From: Macrotis lagotis
Lineage: Eukaryota; Chordata; Mammalia; Peramelemorphia; Peramelidae
DNA length: 64,000 bases
NCBI RefSeq assembly: GCF_037893015.1
Contig: NC_133666.1
Location: 165,653,419 to 165,717,418 of the forward strand
Reading direction: 5' to 3'
The notes below the pieces were generated by a model. The model saw only the letters and a program-made list of their open reading frames with translations, searched no databases and was not told the DNA's origin. The first letter of the stretch is position 1. Each line of letters starts with the position of its first letter. This document shows, piece by piece, positions 22,873 to 34,530 of this stretch. Position numbers and translations under genes: made by a program.

Positions 22873-23981
22873 ATTGTTGGATTTGGATTTGGCCATGGGG
22901 AAATTGATATTTGTTAAAATTATAAGGAAGTTATAGTGGTTAGTAAATAGTACAAAATAATATAGTAAAGTAAGGACAGAATTGAGACTAATTCCCATAC
23001 TTTATCTATTACAGTCCAACTTCTTTCACTATCTCTTTCCAGGGGTCATTTATATCAGCCTTGCACCAAGTTTAAAAATGATATTTAGCCCTGTGAAATT
23101 AGTCTTGATGCCCTGCACATTTACATCCATCTCCTAGCAGAAACTGTAATCCATTTTTATGTATTCATAATTTGTCTGGAAACTTCCCCAGAAGCCTTAT
23201 CTAATGTTGCCCAGTTTCTACCAGATTTGACCTGATTTCTTTTGTGTCCTGAATTTGTGGTTGATTTAAATCTACAAGGTTAGAAGGAAAATATTTGGGG
23301 AGCAAAAGAAATTTGGATTAATACTTTGTACAAACTATACAGTCAGTCAAATGGAGGAAATTGACAATTGAGTAGAAAGACATTTCTGACAAGACTATTT
23401 AAGATTATACTTGTTTATAAGAAAAAAAGAAAAAGCAAGAGAGATATGAGGAGTAAAAAAAATAAAATAAAAAAGATAAGTTCTGATGTTCTTTGGAGGG
23501 ACTTTGTTTCTAAAAGAAGTGCTGGCAGATCTTTTGACTCAAGCAATCATCAAAGTAGCAAAGTCAGACAAGGTTACTGGGTCTCACTGTGTGTTTTCTT
23601 GTTTTCATGTGTAGCAAAGGATTTAGTCTGCAAATGAAGGCATTTCTTTTTCTGAAAATGGCAATCTCTTTCCCTATTAGATGCAATGTATATATCCAAT
23701 TATTTCCTGTAATAAGGAATTGAAGACAATTTGCACAATTTCTACAATGTAAAATAAAAGACAATCTATTGTTTATAAGACACAGTTCTTTAAGCTTGGT
23801 CCTAACTAGTTAAAAAGCCATGCATGGTTTTTAATCTGATCATTGGGAACAGATATTAATAGACCTTTTTAATACCAATACTATTTTGTGAGTTTGGGAG
23901 AGGTTTCAGTTGTAATCACAGAAAGAAAGGGTAGGGCAAAAATGTTTAATAACATGTAAATTGTAAAATAAACTATATTTA
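22873..23981. other. Unassigned DNA
   Basis: No gene or confident repeat. An A-rich stretch lies at 23420-23480. The frame at 23368-23637 is lysine-rich because of that composition. Confidence 0.35.
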
Positions 23982-24324
23982 ACTATGTGAAAAATCCTAA
24001 TCTTAGCAAAGTAAATACTTTGCAGAATTTAGCTGCTTTATTCATATGTGGTAGATTGGGTAGTTTATTCTGCATATACTTACATTTGTCCTTGTTATGT
24101 TCCCCTTTATGGTATAAATTCCTTGAAAATAAGGATGTCATTGTATCAATATGTCTTATGCTTAACACTGTGCCTATTAAGTAATAGTTGCTTGTGGATG
24201 TGTTGCTTGATATAGTCATAGAAAACTCAAAGTCTAATCACAAGCTATTAATGAAGTGATAAACTAATTTTAAAGATGGGTCTACACCCCCCCCCCCATC
24301 TCTTTTTATCAGATATCAACATCT
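23982..24324 (+). repeat. Local repeat unit, copy 2 (longest)
   Basis: The left 80 bp match copy 1. From 24061 to 24324 it matches copy 3 (26189-26452) over 264 bp with about 16 differences plus changes in a C-run (24287-24298), roughly 93-94 % identity by eye. It includes an L2-like 3' block ('ttccttgaaaataaggatgt', 'cttaacactgtgcctattaa') and about 110 bp of non-L2 sequence. Confidence 0.85.
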
Positions 24325-25644
24325 CTCTGATTTAAAAGAGAACAATGCAGGGAAAACAACAACAAATAATAAGCCAAGTCTACCAGGGGCTTTAAATAGC
24401 TAAGGTGAGGAACTTGAGAAAGTCTAAGCTTAGAATAGTAGAGTCAAACTTTAAGGAAGAGAAGAGAATTTCTCTTCCATTTCCTCATTGGCCACTTAGC
24501 TTTGAAGATAAGCTACTAGACCAATCGGAGATATGCCTCTTTTGGTACCCTTAGAGAGAGACTCATTCCAGATTGATACAAATACACAGAGAGATTCTTA
24601 CACAAAGAAAGAAGTTGCTTTAAGGACTATGGAAAGGAGCAAATCCTAGGAATTTAGGAATCTTTGTGTCACTTTTGCCACATGCATATCCTACATGAGG
24701 GCTTTACCACTGTAACTTAAGTTTGAGACTGTTTTTCCCATGGATCTTATATGCATTTGTGAGAGAGTTTATGGGGGGATTTTTTTTCTCTTTGTACTAT
24801 ACCATTTTAAGAAATACCTTAGTTAAGAGCTAAATGTTTTTATTGGCATGATTGTTATGAGAAATATATTAGGGACATGTAAGCTAGAGTAGTAGGAGTA
24901 GTCACCCACAGGGTTATCCCTAGAACTGAAGGAAGCAGCTATTCTCCAGACCTTCAATCTGCCAATATGAGGGCAAGTTCAGAGAATAGCCCACAAGGGG
25001 CTATAGTTATATTTAAGACTTTACCAAATTAATTCTATTAATTTCTCTATAATGTCTATATGTCTATAATTGTTTGTCTATAACCATAATAACAGAAGAA
25101 TTGCATTGATAAAACAAACTTATATAGGTCTGTTAGCAGTAAAAACACAATTAGTACTCAGTAATTCTGAGACCATACTTTCATAATATTGTATTCAATT
25201 ATCAAAGAATATTAGTTGTTTAAATGTGGAAAAAAGTCATTACAGAGGTTAACAATGAATAACTTCCATCTTCCCCATGAAAATACAATCAATTTTTCTT
25301 CTGAAAATTAATAAGCAGGTTTAAATGAAAAGGTCTATGATTGATTTTGACCAGAATGTAAATTTTGGGACTTTACAAAACAAGTTGATTATCACCAATT
25401 AGTAATTTGCCCCAGGCCTGTCAGTGTGTGACCCAAATATTCTTGGGTTTTATCTCTAAAATAACCTCCATGAATGTTATCACAAATTTTTCAACCTTTA
25501 GACTGACTAGTGACTGTCTGGAATAGTTATGACTGTGAACCTATAATCTTTTTTTAATGTCTGGATCTTTTTTTTCCTCCTAAAAGTTTATACCAAATAT
25601 AAAGACTGACTGAACAAACTCTCTGCTGCAAGTTGTCCTTAGAT
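24325..25644. other. Unassigned, possibly LTR-like segment
   Basis: Not matched to a gene or a family I can name. It contains a CCAAT-type motif ('gaccaatcgg', about 24519-24528) and text such as 'gattgttatgagaaatatat' and 'gtcacccacagggttatccc', which reads like an old interspersed element. I could not find paired ends, a primer-binding site or a polyadenylation signal to support an LTR. Confidence 0.25.
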
Positions 25645-25850
25645 GATAGGATCATAGGCTTAAAGCTGGAAGGGATCTCAGAGACCTTCTAATCCAATCT
25701 CTCCATTTTGCAGCGGAAACTGAGCTTTGATGAATTGTAATTTGCTCAGGATCACTCAGGCAATAAGCATCAGGGACAGAATTTAAACCCAGATACTTTG
25801 AGTACAAAACCAGTGATTTTGTTTCCACTTTACCAATTCTTCAAACTTTT
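25645..25850 (-). mobile_element. MIR relic
   Basis: 'taggatcataggcttaaagc', 'tggaagggatctcagagacc', 'ccattttgcagcggaaactg' and 'tttgctcaggatcactcagg' form a near complete antisense MIR. Confidence 0.75.
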
Positions 25851-25950
25851 AGCATGAATGTTAGTTATCGTGTAGCACATCCTGAAAACTATGACAAAGA
25901 TTCAGCTTTACTAGTGGAATTTTTTTTTTAACACAAGATATTGTTTCTAA

Positions 25951-26188
25951 TGGGGCGGCTAGGTGGCACTGATAGAGTGCTGGGCCTGAGTCAGGGAGGC
26001 TCATCTTCCTGAGTTCAAAACTGGCCTCAGATACATACTATGATGATGTTGAATATGAATATGATTCTGGGAAAGTCACTTGACCCTGTTGGGCCTCAGT
26101 TTTCTCATCTGTAAAATGAACTAGAGAAGGAAATGGTAAACCATTCCAAATCTTTGCCAAGAAAATTCCAAATGAGGTCATAAAATAG
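25951..26188 (+). mobile_element. SINE with RTE-like 3' end
   Basis: Head 'ggggcggctaggtggcactg', then 'cttcctgagttcaaaactgg', 'aaatgaactagagaaggaaa', 'ccattccaaatctttgccaa' and 'ccaaatgaggtcataaaata'. It stops before the usual 'agtcggacac' end, exactly where repeat copy 3 begins. The duplication breakpoint may therefore have cut it. Confidence 0.8.
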
Positions 26189-26452
26189 TAGTTTATTCTG
26201 CATATACTTATATTTGTGCTTGTTATGTTCCCCTTTATGGTATAAATTCCTTGAGAATAAGGATGTCATTGTATCAATATATCTTATGCTTAACACTTTG
26301 CCTATTAAGTAATAGTTGCTTGTGGATGTTTTGCTTGATATAGTCATAGAAAAATCAAAGTCTAATCACAAGCTATTAATAAAGTGATAAACTGATTTTT
26401 AAAGATAGTTCTACACCACCTCCCAATCTCTTTTTATCAGATACCAACATCT
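26189..26452 (+). repeat. Local repeat unit, copy 3
   Basis: 264 bp in the same orientation as 24061-24324, 2,128 bp further right. It lacks the left 80 bp shared by copies 1 and 2. The minus-strand frames in copies 2 and 3 encode similar peptides only because the DNA is duplicated. Confidence 0.9.
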
Positions 26453-27309
26453 AACAAGAAATTTTTGTCTATGTCTATATTTAGAATTGTACACAAACCA
26501 TCATCCAAAAGACAAGAAATGTTGATCTGATACCTCAGTAAGGCTGAGGCAGGTGCCAGTAGGTAAAAATGCAATTGGAAGACATTGTAGTGAAAGTACT
26601 ATTAGGACCAATGATTCTGTTTTTTCTAAGACAAGATGTCCAACTTTTCCATATATACATCCAAGTTCATGCTAGTATATACATTTGAAATACTCGAGGG
26701 TATATGTATTCAGATGAAATGCAAGAGTATCTTTGTGGTCCTCCCCAATTATTTTTCCTTACTCTATTCATTGACAAAAGGGGTAAATTAGTATGGAAAG
26801 ATAAGAGAGCTCAATTGTTGTCTCTAGATCTCTATGAACAAAGTGTCTCAATTCTGGGAAGAATAATATGAGACTGACCTAATGGATAAAATTGATAGGC
26901 ATATATGTGGAAGTCTAAAAATGGGGCTAGTCCATGGACAGTCTGCTAAAATGGCAATTAGTCAACTACAGGAATGGAATGCCATATGACCTTGTAAGCT
27001 ATGTTCAAGACTATGTATAATAGCACAGGTATTTAACTTCCAGTTACTTTAAATTACTGTTTACTTACCTATTGTTGGAGTTTTAATTTTGTATGAGTAT
27101 GAAAAAGTTTATAATTAGAAATTATTACCAACCAGATAATAATAAAGGACACTGCTTGATTTTGATATATGCAGAAGATTTTATTCCCATTTTTTACTCT
27201 GAAATTAATGAATATGAACTAAAATGAACACTTTAAATGATACAGCAGAAGAGAAATAGGTGTATATCAAAATGTGAATCTGTTTTAAATAGTTTGCTTT
27301 TCTTTTTAA
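26453..27309. other. Unassigned DNA
   Basis: No gene or confident repeat recognised. Confidence 0.35.
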
Positions 27310-27790
27310 CTATATAAGAAATTCAACACATAATTTTCAAAATTGTCCTAATTCTCTGTGTTTCCTTCTCTAGTCTTTTTCATCATTCAAAAACATGTTT
27401 TCCAGATTCCTCTTGTTTCTTTTCTTTCCTTTTTCCTTTTTTTTGAGGGGTAACGCTATGCCTAGTCTCCTTCATTCTCTTCACTTCTCATTCCACCCAT
27501 CCTCAATTGAGAAAAATTAAAAACTTTGTAACAAATATTCAGTTAAGCAAAACAAATTTTCCCGTTGACCATATCTAAGACTGTTTATCTATTCTTCAAC
27601 ATGAGCTCATCACCTTTCTGTCAGGAGGTTGGTAGCATGCTTCATCTTTAGACCTGAATAATTGTGATTAGTCATTGCCTTAGCCTGAGTTCCTAAGTCT
27701 TTTCAAGTTTCTTATCTCTATGATGATGTTGAATTCTTGCCTGTTAATCATCAGTTTCTTTCTAAAATCATCATCTAGTGACTCATTATG
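27310..27790 (-). mobile_element. Marsupial L1 3'-region relic
   Basis: Antisense L1 3' text: 'tgtcctaattctctgtgttt', 'cagttaagcaaaacaaattt', 'catcacctttctgtcaggag', 'gttggtagcatgcttcatct' and 'tgagttcctaagtcttttca'. The orientation is inferred from the sense L1 end seen at 55.6-56.4 kb. Diverged and non-coding. Confidence 0.7.
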
Positions 27791-28289
27791 AAAGAGATAT
27801 GATTCTGATCTCAAAAGGACCATGCCAGCGAAGCACAAACTCCAGCCTTAGAAAACTGGAAGACTTTGAGATTAGGCCTGGACTCTGTCCCTACCATCAA
27901 AGGCCCAGCCTAAGTGTTGCTAGAAGATTAGCTACTGGTACATTAATTTTTCAATCATAGCAACTCATGAAAGAAACATGGAGGGGTTTTGATCTAAACT
28001 GATAGAGAGAGTATACAATCTGCTCTGAGTTAAAACCAAAAGGCACATTACTGTTAAAATATTCCACAAATATTTTACTAAATGAATATATTAGTAGTAG
28101 TATGAGCAAAGTATTCCTTTTTTCCCTCAAATGCTTTCTTCTCCTAACTTCTATAATTATTTTGGTGGTACACATCTTCTATTAAGGCACAAAACTGTAG
28201 ACCTTTCCCTTTCTTTGGTCTTCCCACGTTCCAGCCCTTCTTTCCTCTGGCTGTTGCATAGTTTCCCCTAAACACAATTCTAGTGATGC

Positions 28290-28645
28290 TCAAAATTCTA
28301 ATTCTGCTTAAAATCTTTCAATGGATCTCTTTTGCTTATTGAATAATGCCCAAACTCCTTTTTAAAGCACTCAGGGTTCCATCATATTTGCCTCCAATCT
28401 ATCTTTCCAGTCTTATTTAATAACATTTTACTTCAGGACTGTATAGCTTAGCCAAACTAGATTGTTTTATGCTTTTCAAATTTATTGCCTTTGTTCATTC
28501 ATCTTATCCTTACAAACTTAATCTTTTGAAATCCTTCAAGATCCTTTCAAACTGATACTACATTCTCCATGAAGTCACTTTGATTTTGCCACCAATCCAG
28601 TCAAGCAATTGTTCCAACCTTGAATCTGTCCATTCTCTACATGTT
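28290..28645 (+). mobile_element. L2 LINE ORF2-end / 3' UTR relic
   Basis: 'ccaaactcctttttaaagca', 'tctatctttccagtcttatt', 'gccaaactagattgttttat', 'gcctttgttcattcatctta' and 'ctccatgaagtcactttgat' follow the sense order of the L2 ORF2 end. A T-run at 28653-28666 follows shortly after. Confidence 0.65.
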
Positions 28646-28666
28646 GGGTTTTGTTTTTTTTTTTTG

Positions 28667-30009
28667 GTCTGAACTCTTGATTTCATTGTAATAGAAAACA
28701 CTCAATATGGAAATTCTCTCCCTCAAATCAGGTTGGCCTTTTGTCAGTAACTTATCTTAGAGATTTGCTTAGAGACACTGAGAGTTTAGGTGATTTGCTA
28801 TATTTTAATGTATTTTATAGCTATTTGTGGTCTCATATTTTTCTACTAGAAATGGATTAATACTTTTGAGTTCTGATTTCCTTAATCTATAAAATGTAAA
28901 TAATAATATTTTTTACTACCTACTTCTTTGGGTTGGGATGAAGCATTATAAAAATGTGAAATGAAATTATAAGCTATTTGAAGGCATGAACTAAACTTTT
29001 GAGTTTCCTATCACTTAACTCAAGGTGGAAAGGAAAGGTTGTTTACATAACTTTACTAGTGAGGGATTTAAGGATTTGAGATTTATTGGGAAGGACATTT
29101 GTGTACATATTATTCGTAATAGATAAAGATCAACCTTTGGCAATCAAAAAGCATAGTGGTGATAAAGCATTTGGTGAGCCAATGAAGTAAATGCTGGGGT
29201 AGAGGAACTGAAGAAGAATCAATAGGCTTCCTCACTTAGTATTAGGTTTCTTTCCCCTTTGTCCTCAATGTGGTATGTGGGGCTATTGGTAGATATATAT
29301 CAGTTCTGGTCACACTTTTTGGGTTGCTTCTGGGCTAGATACCATGGATGTCTATATAGAGAATAAGCAATTATGAAGCTGTAAAAATATATACAATCTC
29401 ACATTGTTTAGCCAAATTGTGCTGAGATTGATCCTGGTTCTTATTGCCTAGAATAGGAAATTCTGGGTGGCAGGATTCTTAATTTGATCAACTTATCATT
29501 CTGTTCAATAAATCCAATGAGTCATTAACACTTGCTAAAATTACTGTTTTACTCAGAAGAAATATTCCAAAGTCAGAATAATAAGTATTTGTGATTCTGA
29601 TTGAGGACATGAAACAAATTTAGAATTTGGAGGATATTAAAGTTGGTTACCATCTCAGTAATTTGGGAAAAGGAAGGGAAAGTTTCTCCATATACACAAG
29701 TTTAACATCTCAAGATATATTATTTTTTTTAACTATGAAATTGGTGCCAATTCAGAAGTTACTTCTGGACCCCTGTGACATCCCCAGGAAGTGCTTGTCA
29801 GCAACAGCTGATTATAAGGAGAACCAGGTGTGAAAAATCAACATAAAACGATCACTACTCTTAGAAAAACAAACTCAAAAATACACATCCAGTAGCAACA
29901 TATTTGTATATTCTTTTTTCTCCTTTTCATCCTTTCTGGTAATTTCTCTTTTTAGCTCAGTAGACAGCAGCACATATCATGTACATTTATAGATATGATA
30001 AAAATGCAA
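28667..30009. other. Mostly unassigned DNA
   Basis: No gene seen. A weak MIR-like piece ('tgatttccttaatctataaa') lies at about 28870-28970. Confidence 0.35.
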
Positions 30010-30125
30010 TTTCAGAGCCTAATCTATTTCTCAAGCTATTATGTGACCTTGGACAAATCATTCCAACCATTTGGACCTCAGTTTTTTTCACCTATAAAAT
30101 GACAGATCAAAGGATCATATATTTA
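30010..30125 (+). mobile_element. MIR relic
   Basis: 'aagctattatgtgaccttgg', 'acaaatcattccaaccattt', 'ggacctcagtttttttcacc' and 'tataaaatgac' give a sense MIR core. Confidence 0.65.
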
Positions 30126-30179
30126 TGGATTTTGTTGTGCCATGGATCTAGAGCTTAGTTTAGTGCTTGGGACAGAATA

Positions 30180-30632
30180 GCTGGAAAATACCTTAGAGAG
30201 AAATAGGTCCTACAGCCTATCCCTTTTATTTCATGGATCAAGAAGCTGAGATCTAGAGAAATGAAGTGGCTTGCCCCAAGTCACACAGGGAGCAAGACAA
30301 GGAGTGAGGTTTTGAGCAGCGGTTCCCTGACTGCAGGGCAGCCACAGTAAATTGAGTGCTTGGTGTGGAGTCAGAAAGACTCATCTTTTTTAATTCAAAT
30401 CTGGCCTCAGACATTTACTAGCTGTGTGACCCTGGGTAAGTCACTTGGCCCTGTTTGTCTCAATTTCCTCATCTGTAAAATGAGTTGGAGAAGATAATGA
30501 CAAAGCACTCCAGTATCTTTGCCAAGCAAACCCCAAATGGGGTCACAGAGTCGAACACAACTGAAACAACCAAACAACAATCCTGATTCCAAATCCTGAG
30601 TTGTTTCCTCTACAACATGCTAAACTAGATGA
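30180..30632 (-). mobile_element. MIR relic split by an RTE-tailed SINE
   Basis: The left part has 'ctggaaaataccttagagag', 'gaagctgagatctagagaaa', 'ggcttgccccaagtcacaca' and 'gcagcggttccctgactgca'. The right part (30582-30632) resumes with 'ctgattccaaatcctgagtt' and 'tttcctctacaacatgct'. The SINE at 30338-30581 lies between. Confidence 0.65.
30338..30581 (+). mobile_element. SINE with RTE-like 3' end, nested in MIR
   Basis: 'gctgtgtgaccctgggtaag', 'catctgtaaaatgagttgga', 'cactccagtatctttgccaa', 'ccaaatggggtcacagagtc' and a final 'aaacaacaa' give a well-preserved element. The tail is the RTE-like block. Confidence 0.82.
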
Positions 30633-32893
30633 ACTTTAAGGTCCTCTCTAGTTCTAACATTCTATGATCATATTTTATATTATTCAACATGGACGCACTC
30701 TGTATATGCCAATTATTAGTAGTTTATGTTTACTGAATAATTCTTAGAAACTGCAGTCATTTCTGGATAAAACCTTTTAGATGGTGTGGGGAAAGAGGGG
30801 ACAGAAAAGTAGGGACAAAGGATTGTTACCATTAAATCTTTACTAATGTTCTTACGTCCAAATACTAACTTGTTATTGTGAATCCTGCTTCCCGGTTGGT
30901 GTAAAAAACAATGTTGCATTTCCCTTGGACCCCATTGTTCAGAAGCAATGAATATTTTTCCTGTCACCCTTGCTCTAATGAATTGTCCATCCTATCTCTC
31001 CTAATAGTCCTTGAGATTTGAACTTGGAGTCAGCAAAGTAGTTTTTGTGAGCCACAAAAGAACTACAGGTCTTTATCCACCAGGTCTGAACCAAAAGCTG
31101 TCCTACCATTCATTCTCTATCTTTATTGTGCTACTGCTATGTCACTGCTGAGAGCATCATGCTGTTGACAATACGGTACCTGAAGGAAACACTGGCCCAC
31201 TGAGCTATTCAAGGGAAAGCTGGACTTGGGACTTTTGCCAGCTTGCTCAGTGGAAGGTTGGGTCTTGCTTTATTTGGCTAATTCCTTGTAAATAGGGTTG
31301 AGTAGATTGGGGAGCACAGAGGGGGAGGGAGAGTTGTTGTTTGTTTGCCTGCCAACTTTTGTTTCAGAGTTTTATTGCCACAATGCCTTTCCAACGCGTT
31401 GGCGCTCAATGACCTTTCTGTGTTGCTCTCATCTCACTGAAACTTAGCAGCTAAACTTTGATAGGTCACAGTCCAGCTACAGTTTGCAGGGAGTGCACGA
31501 CTGTGTTGACAAGGTTCCCATGAACGTAGCTCCCTGGGACAATGTCTCTTTCTTCACCAGACTGTTGGTCAGTATCTGGTCAGTCTCATCTATTTAAAAT
31601 CAGCCAAGCAGCAATCCTAGAGCTGGGTAGAGGACTCTTTTGTTTTCTTGGAAGTAAACAGTAGTTTCTACTGTTCCTAATGTAAAAGAGGGGTGCCAGG
31701 GGAGCACCCTTGCTATACAAATTAAAATTCAATATGAATTGGAGTGTCAAAATAATGTTGATGGGTGGGTTTGATTCCACAGAAGCCAGAAATCCACATT
31801 GAGGCTGTTGCTGGGTGTTGGGAGAAGAAACTCTATTTTCATGACTCTGAAGATTCTAAGTCAAATTCCTGTGGAAAAGAAATTCCCTCCATTTGAGTAT
31901 GTGGACATCGCAGATTTAACTGAAAGTCTAAACATCTTCCTATTAAATTCTTCATTTGGGACCAGATATATTAGATATCATAAAATGGCATAGTACTTCT
32001 TAAATACTTTTTTTAAAAGAAGGTATTAAATACTAAATGACCATTTAGAATATCTAGAATGTCTTCTCAATGTCCTCTATTTAAATCCAATAGAAGAAAA
32101 TTTGAATTTTTTAAAAGAAAAATCAGGGTATGATTTAATTACTTTACCAAAGGATTTTCTACTTTATAAATGTATTCATAATATAATTAAGTAATGTGTT
32201 TTCCTAATAATTTAAAATATGAATTGATTTAGAAAAAGTCAATTAATGATTTTTCAGAAATGCATCCCTGCTGGTTTCTTCCCTCTTTCCCCTCCTTTCT
32301 CCTTTATCTTTCCTTCTTTTCCTCTCTTCTTCCTTACCTCCCCATTTCATTTAACTTCTTTGATCCTCATTTTCCTTATTTATAAAATTGAAATAATATA
32401 TCTACTATTTTTCTCACAGGGTTTTTCTTACTTTCTTACAGTTTGCTGTGAGGATCAGATTAATTTATATCCATGAAAGTATTTTATATTGGTAAAGGTC
32501 CTATTTATATATGAGCTATATATATATAATATATACATCACATAATGGCAGCAGCTTTCCATATGACTATCTAGGTCATAGATCCCAGAAATTAGGTATG
32601 GCCCAAAGGATGCTAAGAGTAGAGGAGGCGGGAGAGAGTGATTCATCATATAGCTGTGACAGTCCTATATTCTAGCAGTTTTAACTCTTGGACAGTTCTG
32701 CAGGGAAAGCTTAATGTCATTGTGAAGTGAATGTGTGTTTTTCTCTTCTTACCAACCTCTACTGTTAGAACAGAGGACAATCTTACCTGGCATTCCACAT
32801 TCCCTACCCCACTTCCATCAGATATTGACAAGAGGGATGGGCTGAATTCTTCCTTTTGTTTCCAGAAAGAAGAGCATAAAACCTCTCTTGGGC
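30633..32893. other. Mostly unassigned DNA
   Basis: No gene recognised. It includes a slightly GC-richer unique stretch at about 31180-31570, a CT-rich run at 32277-32350 and a short TA run at about 32518-32535. Confidence 0.35.
31391..31402. other. CpG-containing 12-bp palindrome
   Basis: CCAACGCGTTGG is a perfect palindrome with two CpGs in a CpG-poor window. It is followed by CGCTCAATGACCTTT, giving an E2F-like TTGGCGC and a nuclear-receptor half-site TGACCT. Site calls are by eye only. Confidence 0.35.
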
Positions 32894-32924
32894 AGATACT
32901 AGATACTAGATACTAGATACTAGA
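32894..32924 (+). repeat. (AGATACT)n short tandem repeat
   Basis: Four perfect 7-bp units and a partial fifth. Too short and with no spacers, so it is not an array of any special class. Confidence 0.95.
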
Positions 32925-33465
32925 ATTTAGTATCCAAAAAGGTCCATTTACTAGATGCATCATACAGGATCTCAACACTCTTGGGCTCTCTGTCTTTCTT
33001 TAAGAACTGAGGAGGTGACAGATTTGTATTAGTGATACCACATAGTTTACCTTACTGATGTCCTCAGTTTCATAAAGCACCACAGATTTGCTACCTCCAG
33101 GCCAGTCTTATCAGATTCTATTATTTGATGATCGCTGAATCTGCCCATGTAGAAACTCCTTTATATTTCCTTTCTTAAACCCAACTATTGGTGAAAGCAC
33201 ACATAGAGTAAAGTCATGAGCTATATCCTACTGCCCCGCAGCTATCCCTACGATCAGGTCAGTTGTCAGTGTGAATTACATGCACAGTAAAATCTTGATG
33301 GACTAGGGCCCAACTAACCAGAACCCTCAATAAATTAGAGTGCTTTTCCATAAGAGAAAGAAATAAATGACAGTTTCTGTTAAGTTAGAATCACAGACTT
33401 AGTTAAAAAGAAAAAAGCCTAAGTAAAAAAATTTCCATTTGTAGAAGAATCAGTTCTTATTTGGC
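32925..33465. other. Unassigned DNA
   Basis: No gene or confident repeat recognised. Confidence 0.35.
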
Positions 33466-33572
33466 CCTATGGAATGTAAGTTTCTTGAGGACAAGGACAA
33501 TTATTTTGTATCCCCACTAGTATGGTGCTTAATACATAGTAAGCACTTAATAAATGCTTATTGTTTGAGCAA
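33466..33572 (+). mobile_element. L2 3'-end fragment
   Basis: 'tggaatgtaagtttcttgag', 'gacaaggacaattattttgt', 'gtgcttaatacatagtaagc' and 'acttaataaatgcttattgt' are a clear sense L2 3' terminus. Confidence 0.8.
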
Positions 33573-34149
33573 TTACTTAATCATCAATCATTATAATTCT
33601 GTACCATGATCATTGATACTAAGAATTCTTTCCCTGTGCTCTAAGGTCCCCAGGGTTCAGCCAGCTGTGTTAAGAGCATTCTATTTTCTAAGAAAAACCT
33701 AATATAGAGAGAGTTCAGTTTTAAACTTATGCACCTTAAAACTACATTAAGACTTTTGGAATATCCAGAATTATGGACACTAAAAACCCAACCAAAATAG
33801 CCCACTTGGGTATGGAAGTGATCTTAGGTCCTCATAAGTCATGCCAATGGAACCAAAGCTCTGGAAGTTTCTCCCACACTAGAAATGCTTCAAGTACGAG
33901 CCTCGTGTTGAACTTTGTAGCTGATATATGAGGATCAGTCCAAGTTCAGAGAGGCTTATCCCAGAATATTTCCACTGTATGATGATTTGTTTTTTCCTTT
34001 GGCCAAAAATTCATGAAAACCATCTGCTAATGCATGGATAGATCATGATTTGACTCCATCCTGAAGAGAACACCCACACTAATGAAACCACAAATCTCTT
34101 TTTCAGTATTAAAGGATTTCAATAACAAGGGTTGGATCAAAACTCCCCC
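33573..34149. other. Unassigned DNA
   Basis: No gene or confident repeat recognised. Confidence 0.35.
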
Positions 34150-34255
34150 ATTAGATTACTTTGCAACTTGAGGGCAGGAATTGTCTTTTTCCTCCTTTGT
34201 ATTCCTAGTACTTAGCACAGTATCTGGAATTTATTGATTCATTGATTAAAAAATA
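34150..34255 (+). mobile_element. L2 3'-end fragment
   Basis: 'aacttgagggcaggaattgt', 'tttgtattcctagtacttag' and 'cacagtatctggaatttatt' are a sense L2 3' terminus. Confidence 0.75.
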
Positions 34256-34281
34256 TTGAATAGCAAGTCAAGAATAGTTCA

Positions 34282-34530
34282 CAGGGATGGGGAAACTTTT
34301 CTTCTGTCAAGGGTCATTTGGATATTTGTAACATTTTTCATGGGCCATACAAAATTACCAACTTAAAAATTAGCCTGCTATATTTGATCAAATGTATAAT
34401 TAATTCACTCCTAAAAACCTCCTAGGTTTATTGAACTTTGAGCCCTGCTTGTTGCTGTGGCAGCACCAGCCCAAATGATTTTGAAGACCTTAAGCAGTTT
34501 GCGGACCAAACAGTCTCTGCTCCTGAACTA
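34282..34530 (+). mobile_element. hAT-like DNA transposon fragment
   Basis: Starts 'cagggatggggaaacttttc' and continues 'gtcatttggatatttgtaac', 'catgggccatacaaaattac' and 'cttaaaaattagcctgctat'. I recall this as an ancient mammalian hAT (Tip100-like) end. The opposite terminal repeat was not found, so it is truncated, and the family name is uncertain. Confidence 0.5.

Noticed and set aside
23983..26347. Two minus-strand frames with nearly the same peptide (23983-24219 and 26105-26347)
   Set aside because: The similarity comes from the 264-bp DNA duplication. The frames include L2-like non-coding text and diverge at their C-terminal ends, with no domain.
32894..32924. Possible repeat array (AGATACT)n
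   Set aside because: Contiguous 7-bp units without spacers. A short tandem repeat, not a CRISPR array.
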